Below, one piece after another: positions 17,082 through 25,828 of a stretch of 64,000 nucleotides of DNA. The position numbers and the translations under genes were made by a program. Source of the stretch: Massilia rubra. GTDB lineage: Bacteria; Pseudomonadota; Gammaproteobacteria; Burkholderiales; Burkholderiaceae_D. The DNA is taken from contig NZ_VUYU01000020.1 of the NCBI RefSeq assembly GCF_011682065.1, positions 59,000-122,999 on the forward strand, in the 5' to 3' direction. Positions within the stretch are counted from its first letter, which is position 1, and each line of letters starts with the position of its first letter. The notes under the pieces are model-generated. The model had not been told where the DNA came from, did not search any database, and saw nothing but the letters and a program-made list of their open reading frames with translations.

Positions 17082-18005
17082 ATGGACAAGGTGAAGGCAA
17101 TGCAAACATTCGTGCGCATCGTGGAGGCGAACAGTTTTTCGCGCGCGGCCGAGAGCCTGCACCTGCCGCGCGCCTCGCTGACGGCCACCATGAAGAACCT
17201 GGAAGCGTTCTTGGGCCGCCAGTTGCTCCAGCGCACCACGCGCAAGCTCTCGCTGACGCCCGACGGGGCCCAGTATTACGCCCATTGCATCGACATCCTG
17301 GCCGCCATCGACGCCTCCGAGCAACCGTTTTTTGGCGCGGAATCGGCCCGGCCCAGGGGCAAGCTGCGGATCGACCTGCCGTCGGCGCTGGCGCGGCATT
17401 TGATCCTGCCGCACATCGCCGCCTTCCATGAGGCCTGTCCCGAGGTCGAACTGAGCATCAGTATCACCGACCGCCTGGTCGACCTGATCCAGGACGGCAT
17501 CGATTGCGCGGTGCGGGTCGGCAAGTTGCAGGATTCGTCGATGATCGGGCGCCAGATCGGCGAGATGCGCTTCGTCACCTGCGCCACGCCATCCTACTTT
17601 GCGCGCCATGGCGTGCCGCAAGCGATTGACGAGTTGCACGCGCACCGCAGCGTGGTGCATTTTTCGGCGCGCACGGGGCGCCCGTTCGACTGGGATTTCG
17701 TGGTGGGCGAGGCGGTGGTCAAGGTGGCCATCAGCGGGCCGATCGCGGTCAACGATGCCGACGCCAACCTCAGTTGCGCCTTGCAGGGATTGGGACTGAC
17801 GCAGGTCGCCACCTACCAGGTCCGCCGGCACCTGGCCGACGGCACGCTGGTGCAGGTGCTGGCGGACACGCCGCCCACGCCCATGCCGGTGTCGCTGCTG
17901 TATCCGCAAGGGCGGATGGCCGCGCCCAAGCTGGCCGCCTTTGCCGGCTGGCTGGGGGCGCTGTTCGACAGCGACCCGGACCTGGCGCTGGCCGGCCGGC
18001 CCTGA
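17082..18005 (+). CDS. LysR-family transcriptional regulator
   Basis: 307 residues from ATG 17082, chosen over ATG 17067 because the G-rich ribosome site (GGGGGGA) lies between them. The N-terminal helix-turn-helix reads MQTFVRIVEANSFSRAAESL, PRASLTATMKNLEAFLG, QRTTRKLSLTPDG. The effector domain has LRIDLPSALARHLILPHI and DCAVRVGKLQDSSMIGR. It is divergent from the MFS exporter, with about 128 bases between the starts, and likely controls it. Confidence 0.93.
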   Translation: MDKVKAMQTFVRIVEANSFSRAAESLHLPRASLTATMKNLEAFLGRQLLQRTTRKLSLTPDGAQYYAHCIDILAAIDASEQPFFGAESARPRGKLRIDLPSALARHLILPHIAAFHEACPEVELSISITDRLVDLIQDGIDCAVRVGKLQDSSMIGRQIGEMRFVTCATPSYFARHGVPQAIDELHAHRSVVHFSARTGRPFDWDFVVGEAVVKVAISGPIAVNDADANLSCALQGLGLTQVATYQVRRHLADGTLVQVLADTPPTPMPVSLLYPQGRMAAPKLAAFAGWLGALFDSDPDLALAGRP

Positions 18006-18048
18006 TGCCGATGGCCGGGCGTGCGGCGCGGCCTCCCCCAGAATCGCA

Positions 18049-18074
18049 CCGCGCCTTGGTCATTTTCGTAATTG
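18049..18074. promoter_or_regulatory. Shared 26-bp element upstream of xylR
   Basis: Identical over 26 bases to 42462-42487, upstream of the xyloglucan-locus TonB receptor. The core is CCTTGGTCATTTTCGTAAT. A diverged version (16 of 21 positions) occurs at 29993-30013 before xylX. A binding site for a common regulator, plausibly XylR itself, is the simplest reading. Confidence 0.6.
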
Positions 18075-18139
18075 AACTTACACCTCGTTGCTTGCAGAAT
18101 AAGCCGCAGCCCCGCACCCCGTTCATTGCTACTAAAGCA

Positions 18140-18167
18140 ATTTGTTTTAGTTATACAATAAACAAAT
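18140..18167. promoter_or_regulatory. Inverted repeat in the xylR promoter
   Basis: ATTTGTTT at 18140-18147 and AAACAAAT at 18160-18167 form perfect 8-bp arms around a 12-base spacer, about 54 bases before the xylR start. The position suits an autoregulatory site or the core promoter. Confidence 0.45.
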
Positions 18168-18220
18168 GAAGCATGCCCAAAAATGAGGCATGCCAGCGAG
18201 GCTAAAGGAGACAATCAACC

Positions 18221-19444
18221 ATGTTGATGCCAAAATCGCATCGAATCGCACTGCTGTTCAACGCGAACAAGATTTTCGATCGTGAAGTAATTGAAGGAAT
18301 CGCCGCCTATCTGTCGAGCACGCGCAGCTCGTGGGACCTGTTCCTCGAAGAGGACTTCCGCCTGCGCCTGCCCGGCATCGAAGACTGGCAGGGCGACGGC
18401 GTGATCGCCGATTTCGACGACCCCGCAGTCGCCGCCGCCCTTGCGCGCAGCCGCATTCCCGTCGTCGCCGTGGGCGGCTCCTACGAAAACGTGGCCGCCT
18501 ACCCGTCCGGCGTGCCCTACGTGGCCACCGACAATTTCAAACTCATCAAACTGGCCTACGAACACCTGATCGAAGCCGGCCTGCGCCACTTCGCGCTGTT
18601 CAGCCTGCCGGAAGCGCAGGAAAACCGCTGGGCCCAGGAACGCGAAAATGCCTTCCGCAGCCTGATGCGGCGCGACCGCATGGAAGCCGAAGTCTTCCGT
18701 GGCCAGGGCACCAGCGCGCCATCGTGGGACGAAGCGGTCCAGCAGCAGATCAACTGGCTGCACAGCCTGCCCAAACCGTGCGGCATCATCGCCGTCACCG
18801 ATGCCCGGGCGCGCCAGTTGATGCAGGCCTGCATGATCGCCGGCATCGAAGTACCCGAACAGGTGGCGCTGATCGGCATCGACAACGACCCGCTGGCGCG
18901 CATGCTCACCCGCATTCCGCTCAGCTCGGTGATCCAGGGCGCGCAGGAAATGGGACGCGCCGCCGCCCACCTGCTCGACCAGATGCTGCACGGCGCGCGC
19001 CTGTCGACGACGCGCATTCTGGTGCCGCCGGCCGGCATCAACGTGCTGGCGTCGAGCAAGCACGAACCGGCCAAGCACCCGCACGTGATGCGCGCGCGCC
19101 ACTTTATCCGCCAGTACGCCTGCCAGGGCATCAAGACCGGGCAGGTGGCCGATTACGTCGGCATTTCGCGCTCGTCGCTGGAATCGTATTTCAGGCAGGA
19201 GCTCGGTTGCAGCGTGCATGACGAGATCCTGCGCTTCCGCCTCGACACGGCCATCGCCATCCTCGGGCGCGGCGACTGCAACCTGGCCAACGTGGCGCTC
19301 AGCTGCGGCTTTACGTCGAGCCAGTACATGCACTCGGTCTTCAAGCGCGAGCTTGGCTGCACCCCGCGCGCCTACCAGGACCAGGCCCTGCAAGGCCAGG
19401 CCGAGCTGGCGGGGGCTCCTCAATTTCACCATGCAGATTCTTAA
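18221..19444 (+). CDS. xylR: Xylose operon regulator XylR (LacI-like sensor plus AraC DNA-binding domain)
   Basis: 407 residues; the E. coli protein is 392. Residues about 5-275 form a LacI/ribose-binding-like sensor with near-identical XylR blocks: HRIALLFNANKIFDREVIEG, LFLEEDFRLRLPGIEDW, GDGVIADFDD, VGGSYENVAAYPS, IIAVTDARARQLMQAC and LIGIDNDPLARMLTRI. The C-terminal AraC helix-turn-helix pair spans about residues 285-390 (ARHFIRQYACQGIKTGQVAD, VALSCGFTSSQYMHSVFKRELG). It should bind D-xylose and activate xylose genes. The start has AAAGGAG 10 bases upstream. It overlaps the aldose epimerase gene by one base. Its likely targets are the xyl and xyloglucan genes 11-32 kb downstream. Confidence 0.95.
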   Translation: MLMPKSHRIALLFNANKIFDREVIEGIAAYLSSTRSSWDLFLEEDFRLRLPGIEDWQGDGVIADFDDPAVAAALARSRIPVVAVGGSYENVAAYPSGVPYVATDNFKLIKLAYEHLIEAGLRHFALFSLPEAQENRWAQERENAFRSLMRRDRMEAEVFRGQGTSAPSWDEAVQQQINWLHSLPKPCGIIAVTDARARQLMQACMIAGIEVPEQVALIGIDNDPLARMLTRIPLSSVIQGAQEMGRAAAHLLDQMLHGARLSTTRILVPPAGINVLASSKHEPAKHPHVMRARHFIRQYACQGIKTGQVADYVGISRSSLESYFRQELGCSVHDEILRFRLDTAIAILGRGDCNLANVALSCGFTSSQYMHSVFKRELGCTPRAYQDQALQGQAELAGAPQFHHADS

Positions 19445-20493
19445 TGACGACCAACCAATTGATTGCCACACCCGCGCTGCGCGCCGCCGACCAGTTGTTC
19501 ACCCTGCGCAACGGCAATGACATGCGCCTGACGATCAGCGAGCGCGGGGCGGCGCTGGTGTCGTGGTGGGCGCCCGACCGCTACGGCAAGGTGGCCGACG
19601 TGCTGCTCGGCTATCGCGACCTTGCGGGCTACGCCGACAACAGCGCCTACTTCGGCGCCATCATCGGGCGCTGGGCCAACCGCATCGCGCAGGGCCGCTT
19701 CATGCTCGACGGCGCACCGGTGCAGGCCGCCGTCAACGACCGCGGCAACCACCTGCACGGCGGCGACGCCGGCTTTCACAAGGCGCGCTGGAAACTGAAC
19801 GCATCCGACGCGGGCGTATCGCTGCGGCTTAGCTCGCCCGATGGCGACGGCGGCTTTCCCGGCAAGCTCGACGTGCAGGTGCACTACCGGCTTGATGACG
19901 AAGGCCGCCTGACCATCGACTTCGAAGCCGTGGCGGACGCGCCCACGCCGGTCAACCTGACCGCGCATCCGTACTTCAACCTGAACGGCGGCAGCGCCGA
20001 CGTGGGCGACCACATGTTGCAGATCGATGCCGATTTTTACCTGGAGACCGATCCGGGCGGCATTCCCGTGGGCGTGGCGGCGGTGGCCGGGACCCCGTTC
20101 GACTTCCGCCAGCCGGCCGCGATCGGACCGCGCCTCGGTTGGCCGGATGCGCAGATCCGCCTGGCGGGCGGCTTCGACCATTGTTACTGCGTCAAGCCGC
20201 ACGCGATGGGCCGCACCGGGCCGCTGCGCGAAGTGGCGCGCGTGGTCGATCCCGGATCGGGGCGGCGTTTGCAGGTGTCCACCACCGAGCCGGGCTTGCA
20301 GTTTTATAGCGGCAATTCGCTCGATGGGGTGCAGGGCAGGGCGGGGCGGCCGTATGCGCGGCATGACGGGTTTTGCCTGGAGGCGCATGCGTATCCGGAT
20401 CAGTTGAACGGCCAGTGCGCCTCGGCCGTGATTCTGCGGCCGGGGCAGGTGTACCGGCAGACCACGGTGTACAGGTTGTCTTTACAGTCTTGA
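19444..20493 (+). CDS. galM: Aldose 1-epimerase (galactose mutarotase)
   Basis: 349 residues, the expected length. It interconverts alpha and beta anomers of aldoses such as galactose or xylose. Family blocks: ERGAALVSWWAPDRYG, YFGAIIGRWANRIAQGRF, NHLHGGDAGFHKARWKL, NLTAHPYFNLNG (active-site His), DADFYLETDPGGIPVG, GFDHCYCVK, and TTEPGLQFYSGNSLDG with the catalytic Glu near the C-terminus in FCLEAHAYPD. The start ATG overlaps the xylR stop, so it is in the xylR operon and fits a role in preparing xylose or galactose for dehydrogenases. No signal peptide, so cytoplasmic. Confidence 0.93.
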   Translation: MTTNQLIATPALRAADQLFTLRNGNDMRLTISERGAALVSWWAPDRYGKVADVLLGYRDLAGYADNSAYFGAIIGRWANRIAQGRFMLDGAPVQAAVNDRGNHLHGGDAGFHKARWKLNASDAGVSLRLSSPDGDGGFPGKLDVQVHYRLDDEGRLTIDFEAVADAPTPVNLTAHPYFNLNGGSADVGDHMLQIDADFYLETDPGGIPVGVAAVAGTPFDFRQPAAIGPRLGWPDAQIRLAGGFDHCYCVKPHAMGRTGPLREVARVVDPGSGRRLQVSTTEPGLQFYSGNSLDGVQGRAGRPYARHDGFCLEAHAYPDQLNGQCASAVILRPGQVYRQTTVYRLSLQS

Positions 20494-20551
20494 CTGCTCG
20501 GGAATCGCGTTACGCTACAATCGCGCATCTCAACGGCGACAGGCCAGAACC

Positions 20552-21166
20552 ATGTGGTGGAGCGCCATCGTTGCATTAGCGTTGTCAGGTGCCGCCGCCA
20601 TGACCAGGCAGGCGCCCGTGAGGATTCTTCTGATCGCCTTTTCCCTGCCCTTTTTCTGGATCTGGCGCCGTCTCTGGCATGAGAAGAAGCAAGCGGACGA
20701 CGACGCCGATGCGCGCCAACTGGGCCGCTTGATCGGCGCCGAATACGACAAGCTGCCGGCCGACGGTTTCCTGGATCAGTTTACCGATAATCCGTGGCAG
20801 GGCTGGCCCAAGTTTGCGGGCGATATCGAGGTGGGCCGGGTCTTGCGCGCCACCGGCGAGACGCCCGCGTTCTTCATTGTCGACGTCTGCTTCAATAAAA
20901 AGAACCGGGATGAAGACCTGGCCGCCTACACAGTGACCTTCGTGGTGATCCCCCTGCGGGCGGCGCGGCCGGGCCAGCTCGAGGAGTCGATGATTCCCAA
21001 GCACTACAAGGCCCATGAAGGGACGGCGTTCCTGTATTTCTATCGGGCCAAAAGGTGGAACGAGTGGGGCGAGGGCGGCCATTTGCCGGTCGATGACGTT
21101 CCGGAGGCGCTGGCGCACGCCAGCAAGCTCGCCGTACAGCTCGGACACGCCGGCCACGGGCTTTGA
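20552..21166 (+). CDS. Membrane-anchored protein of unknown function
   Basis: 204 residues. Two N-terminal hydrophobic stretches (WWSAIVALALSGAAAM and VRILLIAFSLPFFWIWRRLW) form one or two transmembrane helices. A cytoplasmic alpha/beta domain follows with ADGFLDQFTDNPWQGWPKFAGDIEVGRV, FFIVDVCFNKK and TAFLYFYRAKRWNEWGEGGHLP. No known motif was recognised. It lies 58 bases after galM; the association with sugar metabolism may be fortuitous. Confidence 0.65.
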   Translation: MWWSAIVALALSGAAAMTRQAPVRILLIAFSLPFFWIWRRLWHEKKQADDDADARQLGRLIGAEYDKLPADGFLDQFTDNPWQGWPKFAGDIEVGRVLRATGETPAFFIVDVCFNKKNRDEDLAAYTVTFVVIPLRAARPGQLEESMIPKHYKAHEGTAFLYFYRAKRWNEWGEGGHLPVDDVPEALAHASKLAVQLGHAGHGL

Positions 21167-21186
21167 GCCGGCACTCCTGCTTGCTT

Positions 21187-21236
21187 CTATTCCCTGATTT
21201 GCGGGTAAGTCTGCGGATAGTTCGCCATCAACTCGT
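21187..21236 (-). pseudogene. Remnant of the 3' end of an NLP-like gene, inverted
   Basis: On the minus strand it reads HELMANYPQTYPQIRE then stop, against SELKANYPQTYLQIRE then stop at the end of the intact gene at 21483-22454. DNA similarity is strong but short and ends abruptly at about 21237. This is the tail of a lost paralogue in opposite orientation. Confidence 0.7.
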
Positions 21237-21241
21237 GCGCA

Positions 21242-21290
21242 CTGCGGCCGGGACAGGTGTACCGGCGGACCACGGTGTACCGTTCACTCT
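21242..21290 (+). pseudogene. Remnant of the 3' end of galM
   Basis: Nearly identical in sequence to galM bases 20434-20482 (CTGCGGCCGG-ACAGGTGTACC and ACCACGGTGTAC shared). It abuts the inverted NLP-like remnant, so the two pieces mark one rearrangement junction. Confidence 0.65.
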
Positions 21291-21482
21291 TGTGATAAAG
21301 ATACCAATATGCGAATTTGACGATGACCGGACTGGCAAGGCCCCGCCAACCCAGACCGTGGTCCATATGGCATGCGCAGGTCAACGAGAAGTCACAATTG
21401 AGCGGTATCGTTGGCACCGGCAGGCGTAACGCTCTCGCCCGACATTCCCGCGACATTGGCCCTCTCTCAAAAGGCATCTTCC

Positions 21483-22454
21483 ATGAAAAGAGAAACAAAC
21501 CCAGTTCAATCGACAAACCCGGCGTGGTTCAAAGCTGCGCTGGCGTCCTGTATCACCTTGACCGCTGCGACGGCGCATGCCGACGACTTCCCCAAGTGGA
21601 ATGCCGCTATCACCAAATACAATGAAAAGCAGGTGCGCAATTTTCATCCGACCTTCGACTTCGACTCGGACGGCTGCTATCCGGCCACGCCGTTTCACCG
21701 CAACGAGAACCTGCGCCAGAATCCCGGCAAGAACGCCACTGGCAGCGTGTACGGCGCGTGCCGCGACGCCGACTGGACCGTCTACGCCAATACCGTTCAC
21801 CGGCAAATCTGCAAGGCCAGCGTCGAAGGCGCCGACAAGATCGAACGTTGCGCGCATTTTTACGAGCTGTATTTTGAAAAGGACCAGGCCATCGGCCTGA
21901 GCTTCCTCGGCGGCCACAGGCACGACGTGGAAACGGTGATCGTCTGGACCGGCAAAGTGAACGAGCAGCCAGATTTCATCTCGCACGTTTCCACCAGCGC
22001 CCACGGAAAATACACCACCCGCGCAATCGGGCAGGTACTGACCCAGAACGGCCACCCGATGGTCGTCTATCACAAGGACGGCGCCCTCACCCACGCTTTC
22101 CGCTTCGCTAACGCCGACGACAAGCGCCGCGTCGAGTTCCTCGGCAACTGGGGCGAGTTTCATGCGCCGGATATCATCAGCCATTACAGCGCGGTGGTGG
22201 ACTGGAACAGTGACGAAAGCGTGCGCTATCAAGCCAACCGGCAGTACCGGCTGGCGCTGGAAGCATCGAATTTCGGCAGCGCCTCGTTCAAGACGCGCAA
22301 CGACAACGAGATTGCCAACGTCGCCAACAGCACCGTGCCGCGCGGCGACGCGTTCTGGCAAAACACCGCGTTTTCGCTCAATGAGGTGTGGAGCACCAGG
22401 GACAGCGAATTGAAGGCGAATTATCCGCAGACTTACTTGCAAATCCGGGAATAG
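21483..22454 (+). CDS. NPP1/NLP family secreted protein (necrosis-inducing-like)
   Basis: 323 residues from ATG 21483. The signal peptide ends near ATAHA. The mature protein has the NPP1 fold signature: a FDSDGCYPATPF block near the start, the conserved heptapeptide region as GHRHDVETVIVW (residues 144-150 GHRHDVE; the usual form is GHRHDWE) and the C-terminal pattern FGSASFKTRNDNEIANVANSTVPRG. In plant pathogens these proteins bind sphingolipids, damage eudicot membranes and cause necrosis. The Trp-to-Val change in the heptapeptide makes toxicity uncertain. It lies between xylose regulation genes and a pectate lyase, so plant contact is plausible. A truncated inverted copy lies just upstream. 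Confidence 0.88.
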   Translation: MKRETNPVQSTNPAWFKAALASCITLTAATAHADDFPKWNAAITKYNEKQVRNFHPTFDFDSDGCYPATPFHRNENLRQNPGKNATGSVYGACRDADWTVYANTVHRQICKASVEGADKIERCAHFYELYFEKDQAIGLSFLGGHRHDVETVIVWTGKVNEQPDFISHVSTSAHGKYTTRAIGQVLTQNGHPMVVYHKDGALTHAFRFANADDKRRVEFLGNWGEFHAPDIISHYSAVVDWNSDESVRYQANRQYRLALEASNFGSASFKTRNDNEIANVANSTVPRGDAFWQNTAFSLNEVWSTRDSELKANYPQTYLQIRE

Positions 22455-22480
22455 GCGTCACCGGCGGTTATTGAACGTAA

Positions 22481-22502
22481 AACGCCACCTTGCGGTGGCG
22501 TT
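22481..22502. terminator. Bidirectional terminator hairpin
   Basis: AACGCCACC and GGTGGCGTT form a perfect 9-bp stem with a 4-base loop between two convergent genes. A TTTTA run follows on the minus strand; on the plus strand the tail is weaker. Confidence 0.75.
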
Positions 22503-22523
22503 CATTCCAGCGGGATTGCAAGA

Positions 22524-23855
22524 TCAGCTCGGGCAGCGACGGTAGTACCCTTTTACATATGTTCCATTCTTCCGATAGTAACCGCTCACATAGCACTGGC
22601 CGCTGCTGGAAGGGATCGGAGCAACGTAGGGCGAGGTGATCTCGTTGGCGATATCGTTCGCTTCGCATGGCTTGCCGTCATTGTCGCGATCAAGATACGT
22701 GTGGCCTTCGGCGTAAAGTGCCAGGGCGCGCTGCTTTGTGATACTGCCGCAACGATAAGTGCCATTGTCAGCGACTGTTATCGTGTTTGCCAGTTTTGCG
22801 ATGATAGTGATGGTGTCTTTGGTGGCGCTGGCGGCCTTGCCATCGCTGACCGAGAGGGTTACCTCATAAATTCCGGTAGCGTCAGCGAGGAACTGTGGTT
22901 GTGCCAGGGTCGGCGTTGTCATCTGGCTGCTGCTGTTCGCCGGCTTTGCGGTAATTGACCAGGCATAGGTAAGCTTGTCGCCGTTCGCATCGGTGCTTGA
23001 GGTGCCGTCCAGATAGACCATCGAACCTGCATTGACCGTTTGGTCCTTGCCTGCGTTGGCGGTTGGAGCGATATTTTGCGGTGTCGGAGGCGCAACTGCT
23101 GTGATCAAGACTGTCGCGGGCAAACTATCGGCTTTTCCATCGTTGACAACAAGCGTGACGCTGTAGGTGCCAGCGGCGTCGAGGAGCAGAACTGGCCGGA
23201 CATTACCGTCTCCGATCACGCTGGTGTTACTGCCAGGCGGTTTCGAGACCAACGTCCATGTATGCTTCAACGCGTCGCCATTTTTGTCCGAGCTGGCTTC
23301 ACCGTTAAGGGTGACTTTTGTCCCGACTGGCGCGGTTTGGTTAGCTCCGGCGTTCGCGACAGGAATGGCATTGGCGCTAATCTGTTTTTCGGACGCGATA
23401 ATGGTCGCAGTAACCGGAACACCGTCGACTTTCCCATCGTTCACCACGAGCGTGGCAATGTAGATTCCGGCGACGTCGGCATTAAATCTCGGGGCAACGG
23501 TCGTGACAGATGCGAACGCTGCATTGCTGCTTGCCGGACGCGTTGACAATGTCCATGTGTAGGTGAGCGAATCGCCATTCGGATCATTGCTGGCGCCGCC
23601 GTCCACGATGACGGCGGCCCCAACGAACACATTTTGATCTGCGCCGGCGTTCCCGATTGGCGCCGCGTTCACGGGCGCAGGTGTAACCACGGGAACGATT
23701 ACGGGAGCTACGACAGGAGCCACGATGGGAACAACCGCCGGAGCGGGAATGCTGCCGCCCGCATCAGCTGCTGGCTGGTTGTTGCTTCCGCCGCCGCAGG
23801 CGGTAAGGGCAAGTATCGCAAAAGACAGGAGACCGGTTTGTATGTGATTTTTCAT
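22524..23855 (-). CDS. Lipoprotein with PKD-like repeats and a C-terminal Excalibur-like domain
   Basis: 443 residues. The signal has a lipobox (ALTAC-GGGS), then a Pro/Val/Ala linker (about residues 35-65). Three PKD/Ig-like repeats follow, each with NAGADQ or NAGKDQ, DPNGD or DANGD, LTYTW and VTLVVNDGKADS. The C-terminus has a GHTYLDRDNDGKPCEAND motif, an EF-hand-like calcium loop of the Excalibur type, then a Cys-containing tail. It is probably anchored in the outer membrane and may bind polysaccharide or surface partners. It is convergent with the NLP-like gene. GC is lower than in flanking genes. Confidence 0.85.
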   Translation of the reverse strand: MKNHIQTGLLSFAILALTACGGGSNNQPAADAGGSIPAPAVVPIVAPVVAPVIVPVVTPAPVNAAPIGNAGADQNVFVGAAVIVDGGASNDPNGDSLTYTWTLSTRPASSNAAFASVTTVAPRFNADVAGIYIATLVVNDGKVDGVPVTATIIASEKQISANAIPVANAGANQTAPVGTKVTLNGEASSDKNGDALKHTWTLVSKPPGSNTSVIGDGNVRPVLLLDAAGTYSVTLVVNDGKADSLPATVLITAVAPPTPQNIAPTANAGKDQTVNAGSMVYLDGTSSTDANGDKLTYAWSITAKPANSSSQMTTPTLAQPQFLADATGIYEVTLSVSDGKAASATKDTITIIAKLANTITVADNGTYRCGSITKQRALALYAEGHTYLDRDNDGKPCEANDIANEITSPYVAPIPSSSGQCYVSGYYRKNGTYVKGYYRRCPS

Positions 23856-24347
23856 TACTATCTTTTACTTTTTGTGAATTATCAACAATAACATTTGCTC
23901 CATGGAAGTCAATATTTATTTGCGCTCTCGGAATGAGCGCTTTCGTCCTGCTACGGACGGCACGATGGATGTCCTCAACGCGAATACCACATTGACCAAT
24001 TGGCTGATTGTTTAATCATCTTTTCGGGCGTAGTATGAATTCGTTGGTGCCGTAACAACCCTTTCGCGGGTTGCTGCGCCGATCCCGACCTGCGCGACCC
24101 GGTTCCCCACCGTCCTCGCAATGGCGACAGGTACGCGAGGTATCTGTCTCAGACATCGCTGTCGGATGCTGATTGTATTTCCCTAATCCACGTTGTCGGA
24201 CCCCATCGCCCTGCGTCGCATCGTCAGGCCGATCTGGCATTGCCGCAGGCAAGGCCCCGGCACGTGGGCAGGGATCGTCATGCGCGGCGCAAAGCGTTCG
24301 CCAAAAGAACGCGCGCCTCTTTCTATTTTTGTTCATTGGAGACAACC
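23856..24347. other. Intergenic region with a REP-like repeat
   Basis: No gene. It is AT-rich to about 24040, then GC-rich. At 24114-24140 CCTCGC and GCGAGG close a hairpin. Read on the minus strand, the surrounding DNA gives a peptide of the RHCE-D-GEP type that marks dispersed proteobacterial REP elements rather than a gene. The pectate lyase promoter must be within 24140-24330; its ribosome site is GGAGAC. Confidence 0.55.
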
Positions 24348-25799
24348 ATGAAAACGTCCTTCCTTGCCGCCAGCGTCATGCTGGCGTTCGCTTCCACCGC
24401 CCACGCTGCCGCGCTCGACGCCAGCACCTTCGTCGGCGCCAGCACGCCCCTGCAAACGGCCCTGTACGGCGTGCGCAACTATTCCGCTCCGGTGCTGGTG
24501 AAGGGCTTGCACGACCCGGCCAACTACCTGGCCGCGCCCAAGCTGCCGGTGTGGCAGTTCGCCCGCGTCGATCCGACCGGCGGCGTGCTCACGTTCGAGC
24601 GCCAGGCGGCGCCGGCGACCGGCTGGCATACCTGGTCGCGCAAGGGCAAGGTGGTCCTGAGCGGCGGCGGCGCGGCGCGGCTTGATCGCGTCTATACCGT
24701 GTTCAACGGCCAGCAACTGGTCGCCGCCATCAAGGAAGCCGGCAACGAACCGAAAATCATCCGCGTGGTCGGCCATATCGACTTGCGCTGGAGCGAGAAC
24801 AATACGGTGTTCCGCGAGTACACCAGCTACGCCGACCAGAAATACGGCGGCTCGATCAGCCTGCCGTCGAACACGACCCTGGTGGGCATCAACGACGCCC
24901 AGGGACGGCCGGCGCGCATCACCGGCACCTCGTTGCTGATCGGTGGCGAGCTGGCGCTGGCGCAAGGGGGCGATCCGGAAGCCGACTTCAAGAAGTGGAT
25001 CAAGGATGGCAAGGATGGCGAAGACTATCCGAGCTGGACCCGCAACGTGATCGTGCGCAACCTGGTCATCGACACGCCGTGGGACGTCAATCCCGAGGAC
25101 GAGGACAATGCCTATGCCGACGGCGTCACCGTCTCGCGCGGGCAAAACATTTTTCTCGATCACCTGAGCATCAGCGATGGCGACACTCCCGAGTCGCTCG
25201 CCACCGGCGCCTACAAGACGCGCCATGATGGCGCGCTGGACGTGGTGCGCGGCAGCGATTACGTGACCATCGCCAACAGCTATTTCGCCAATCACCACAA
25301 AACCACGCTGGTCGGCAATGGCGACGGCGGGCGCGCCTGGAGCGACGAGGGCCGCCTGCGCGTGACCTTCTCAGGCAATTGGTGGAGTTCGGTGGCGGCG
25401 CGCCTGCCGCTGAACCGTTACGGGCTGGTGCACATGTTCAACAATCTGGTCACGGGCAACGTGATCACCAAAGACACCGACGTCAAGTTCGAAAGCGGCA
25501 CCGATGCGCGTTACCGTTCCAACATGCTGATCGAAAATAACTACTACAACCTCACCGGCCTGAAACTCTCCGAGTTCTGCGGCAAGGCGATCAAGGGCAA
25601 GAGCTTCATCGGCTTTCGCTCGTCGGGCCACATCTTCACCAGCGACCGCGCCGGCACCAATGCCGTCGATGGCCAGTGCGGCATGGCGCGGCCCGATGCG
25701 GCCAACCTGTGGACGCCGCCTTACCTGTACGCGCTGCAAACGGCCACCTCGACCCTGGCCGCCGTGCCTGCGCAAGCCGGCGCCGGCAAGCTCAAGTAA
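24348..25799 (+). CDS. Pectate lyase, polysaccharide lyase family 1
   Basis: 483 residues from ATG 24348 with GGAGAC upstream. The signal peptide ends at AHA. A parallel beta-helix lyase domain covers most of the chain: SISLPSNTTLVGIND (coil start), NVIVRNLVIDTPWD, FLDHLSISDGD, RHDGALDVVRGSDYVTIANSYFANHHKTTLVGN (calcium-binding Asp residues) and WWSSVAARLPLNRYGLVHMFNN, which holds the catalytic Arg of R-L-P. It cleaves polygalacturonate by beta-elimination outside the cytoplasm. An extra N-terminal region of about 90 residues precedes the catalytic part. Next to it is a PEP-CTERM protein gene. Confidence 0.93.
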   Translation: MKTSFLAASVMLAFASTAHAAALDASTFVGASTPLQTALYGVRNYSAPVLVKGLHDPANYLAAPKLPVWQFARVDPTGGVLTFERQAAPATGWHTWSRKGKVVLSGGGAARLDRVYTVFNGQQLVAAIKEAGNEPKIIRVVGHIDLRWSENNTVFREYTSYADQKYGGSISLPSNTTLVGINDAQGRPARITGTSLLIGGELALAQGGDPEADFKKWIKDGKDGEDYPSWTRNVIVRNLVIDTPWDVNPEDEDNAYADGVTVSRGQNIFLDHLSISDGDTPESLATGAYKTRHDGALDVVRGSDYVTIANSYFANHHKTTLVGNGDGGRAWSDEGRLRVTFSGNWWSSVAARLPLNRYGLVHMFNNLVTGNVITKDTDVKFESGTDARYRSNMLIENNYYNLTGLKLSEFCGKAIKGKSFIGFRSSGHIFTSDRAGTNAVDGQCGMARPDAANLWTPPYLYALQTATSTLAAVPAQAGAGKLK

Positions 25800-25828
25800 T
25801 CGCATCACTTATCTATCTGGAGACAAGC

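Noticed and set aside
24016..24345. A 109-codon frame with an RHCE-like peptide
   Set aside because: This kind of peptide comes from translating a dispersed REP-type repeat; no start signal is present.
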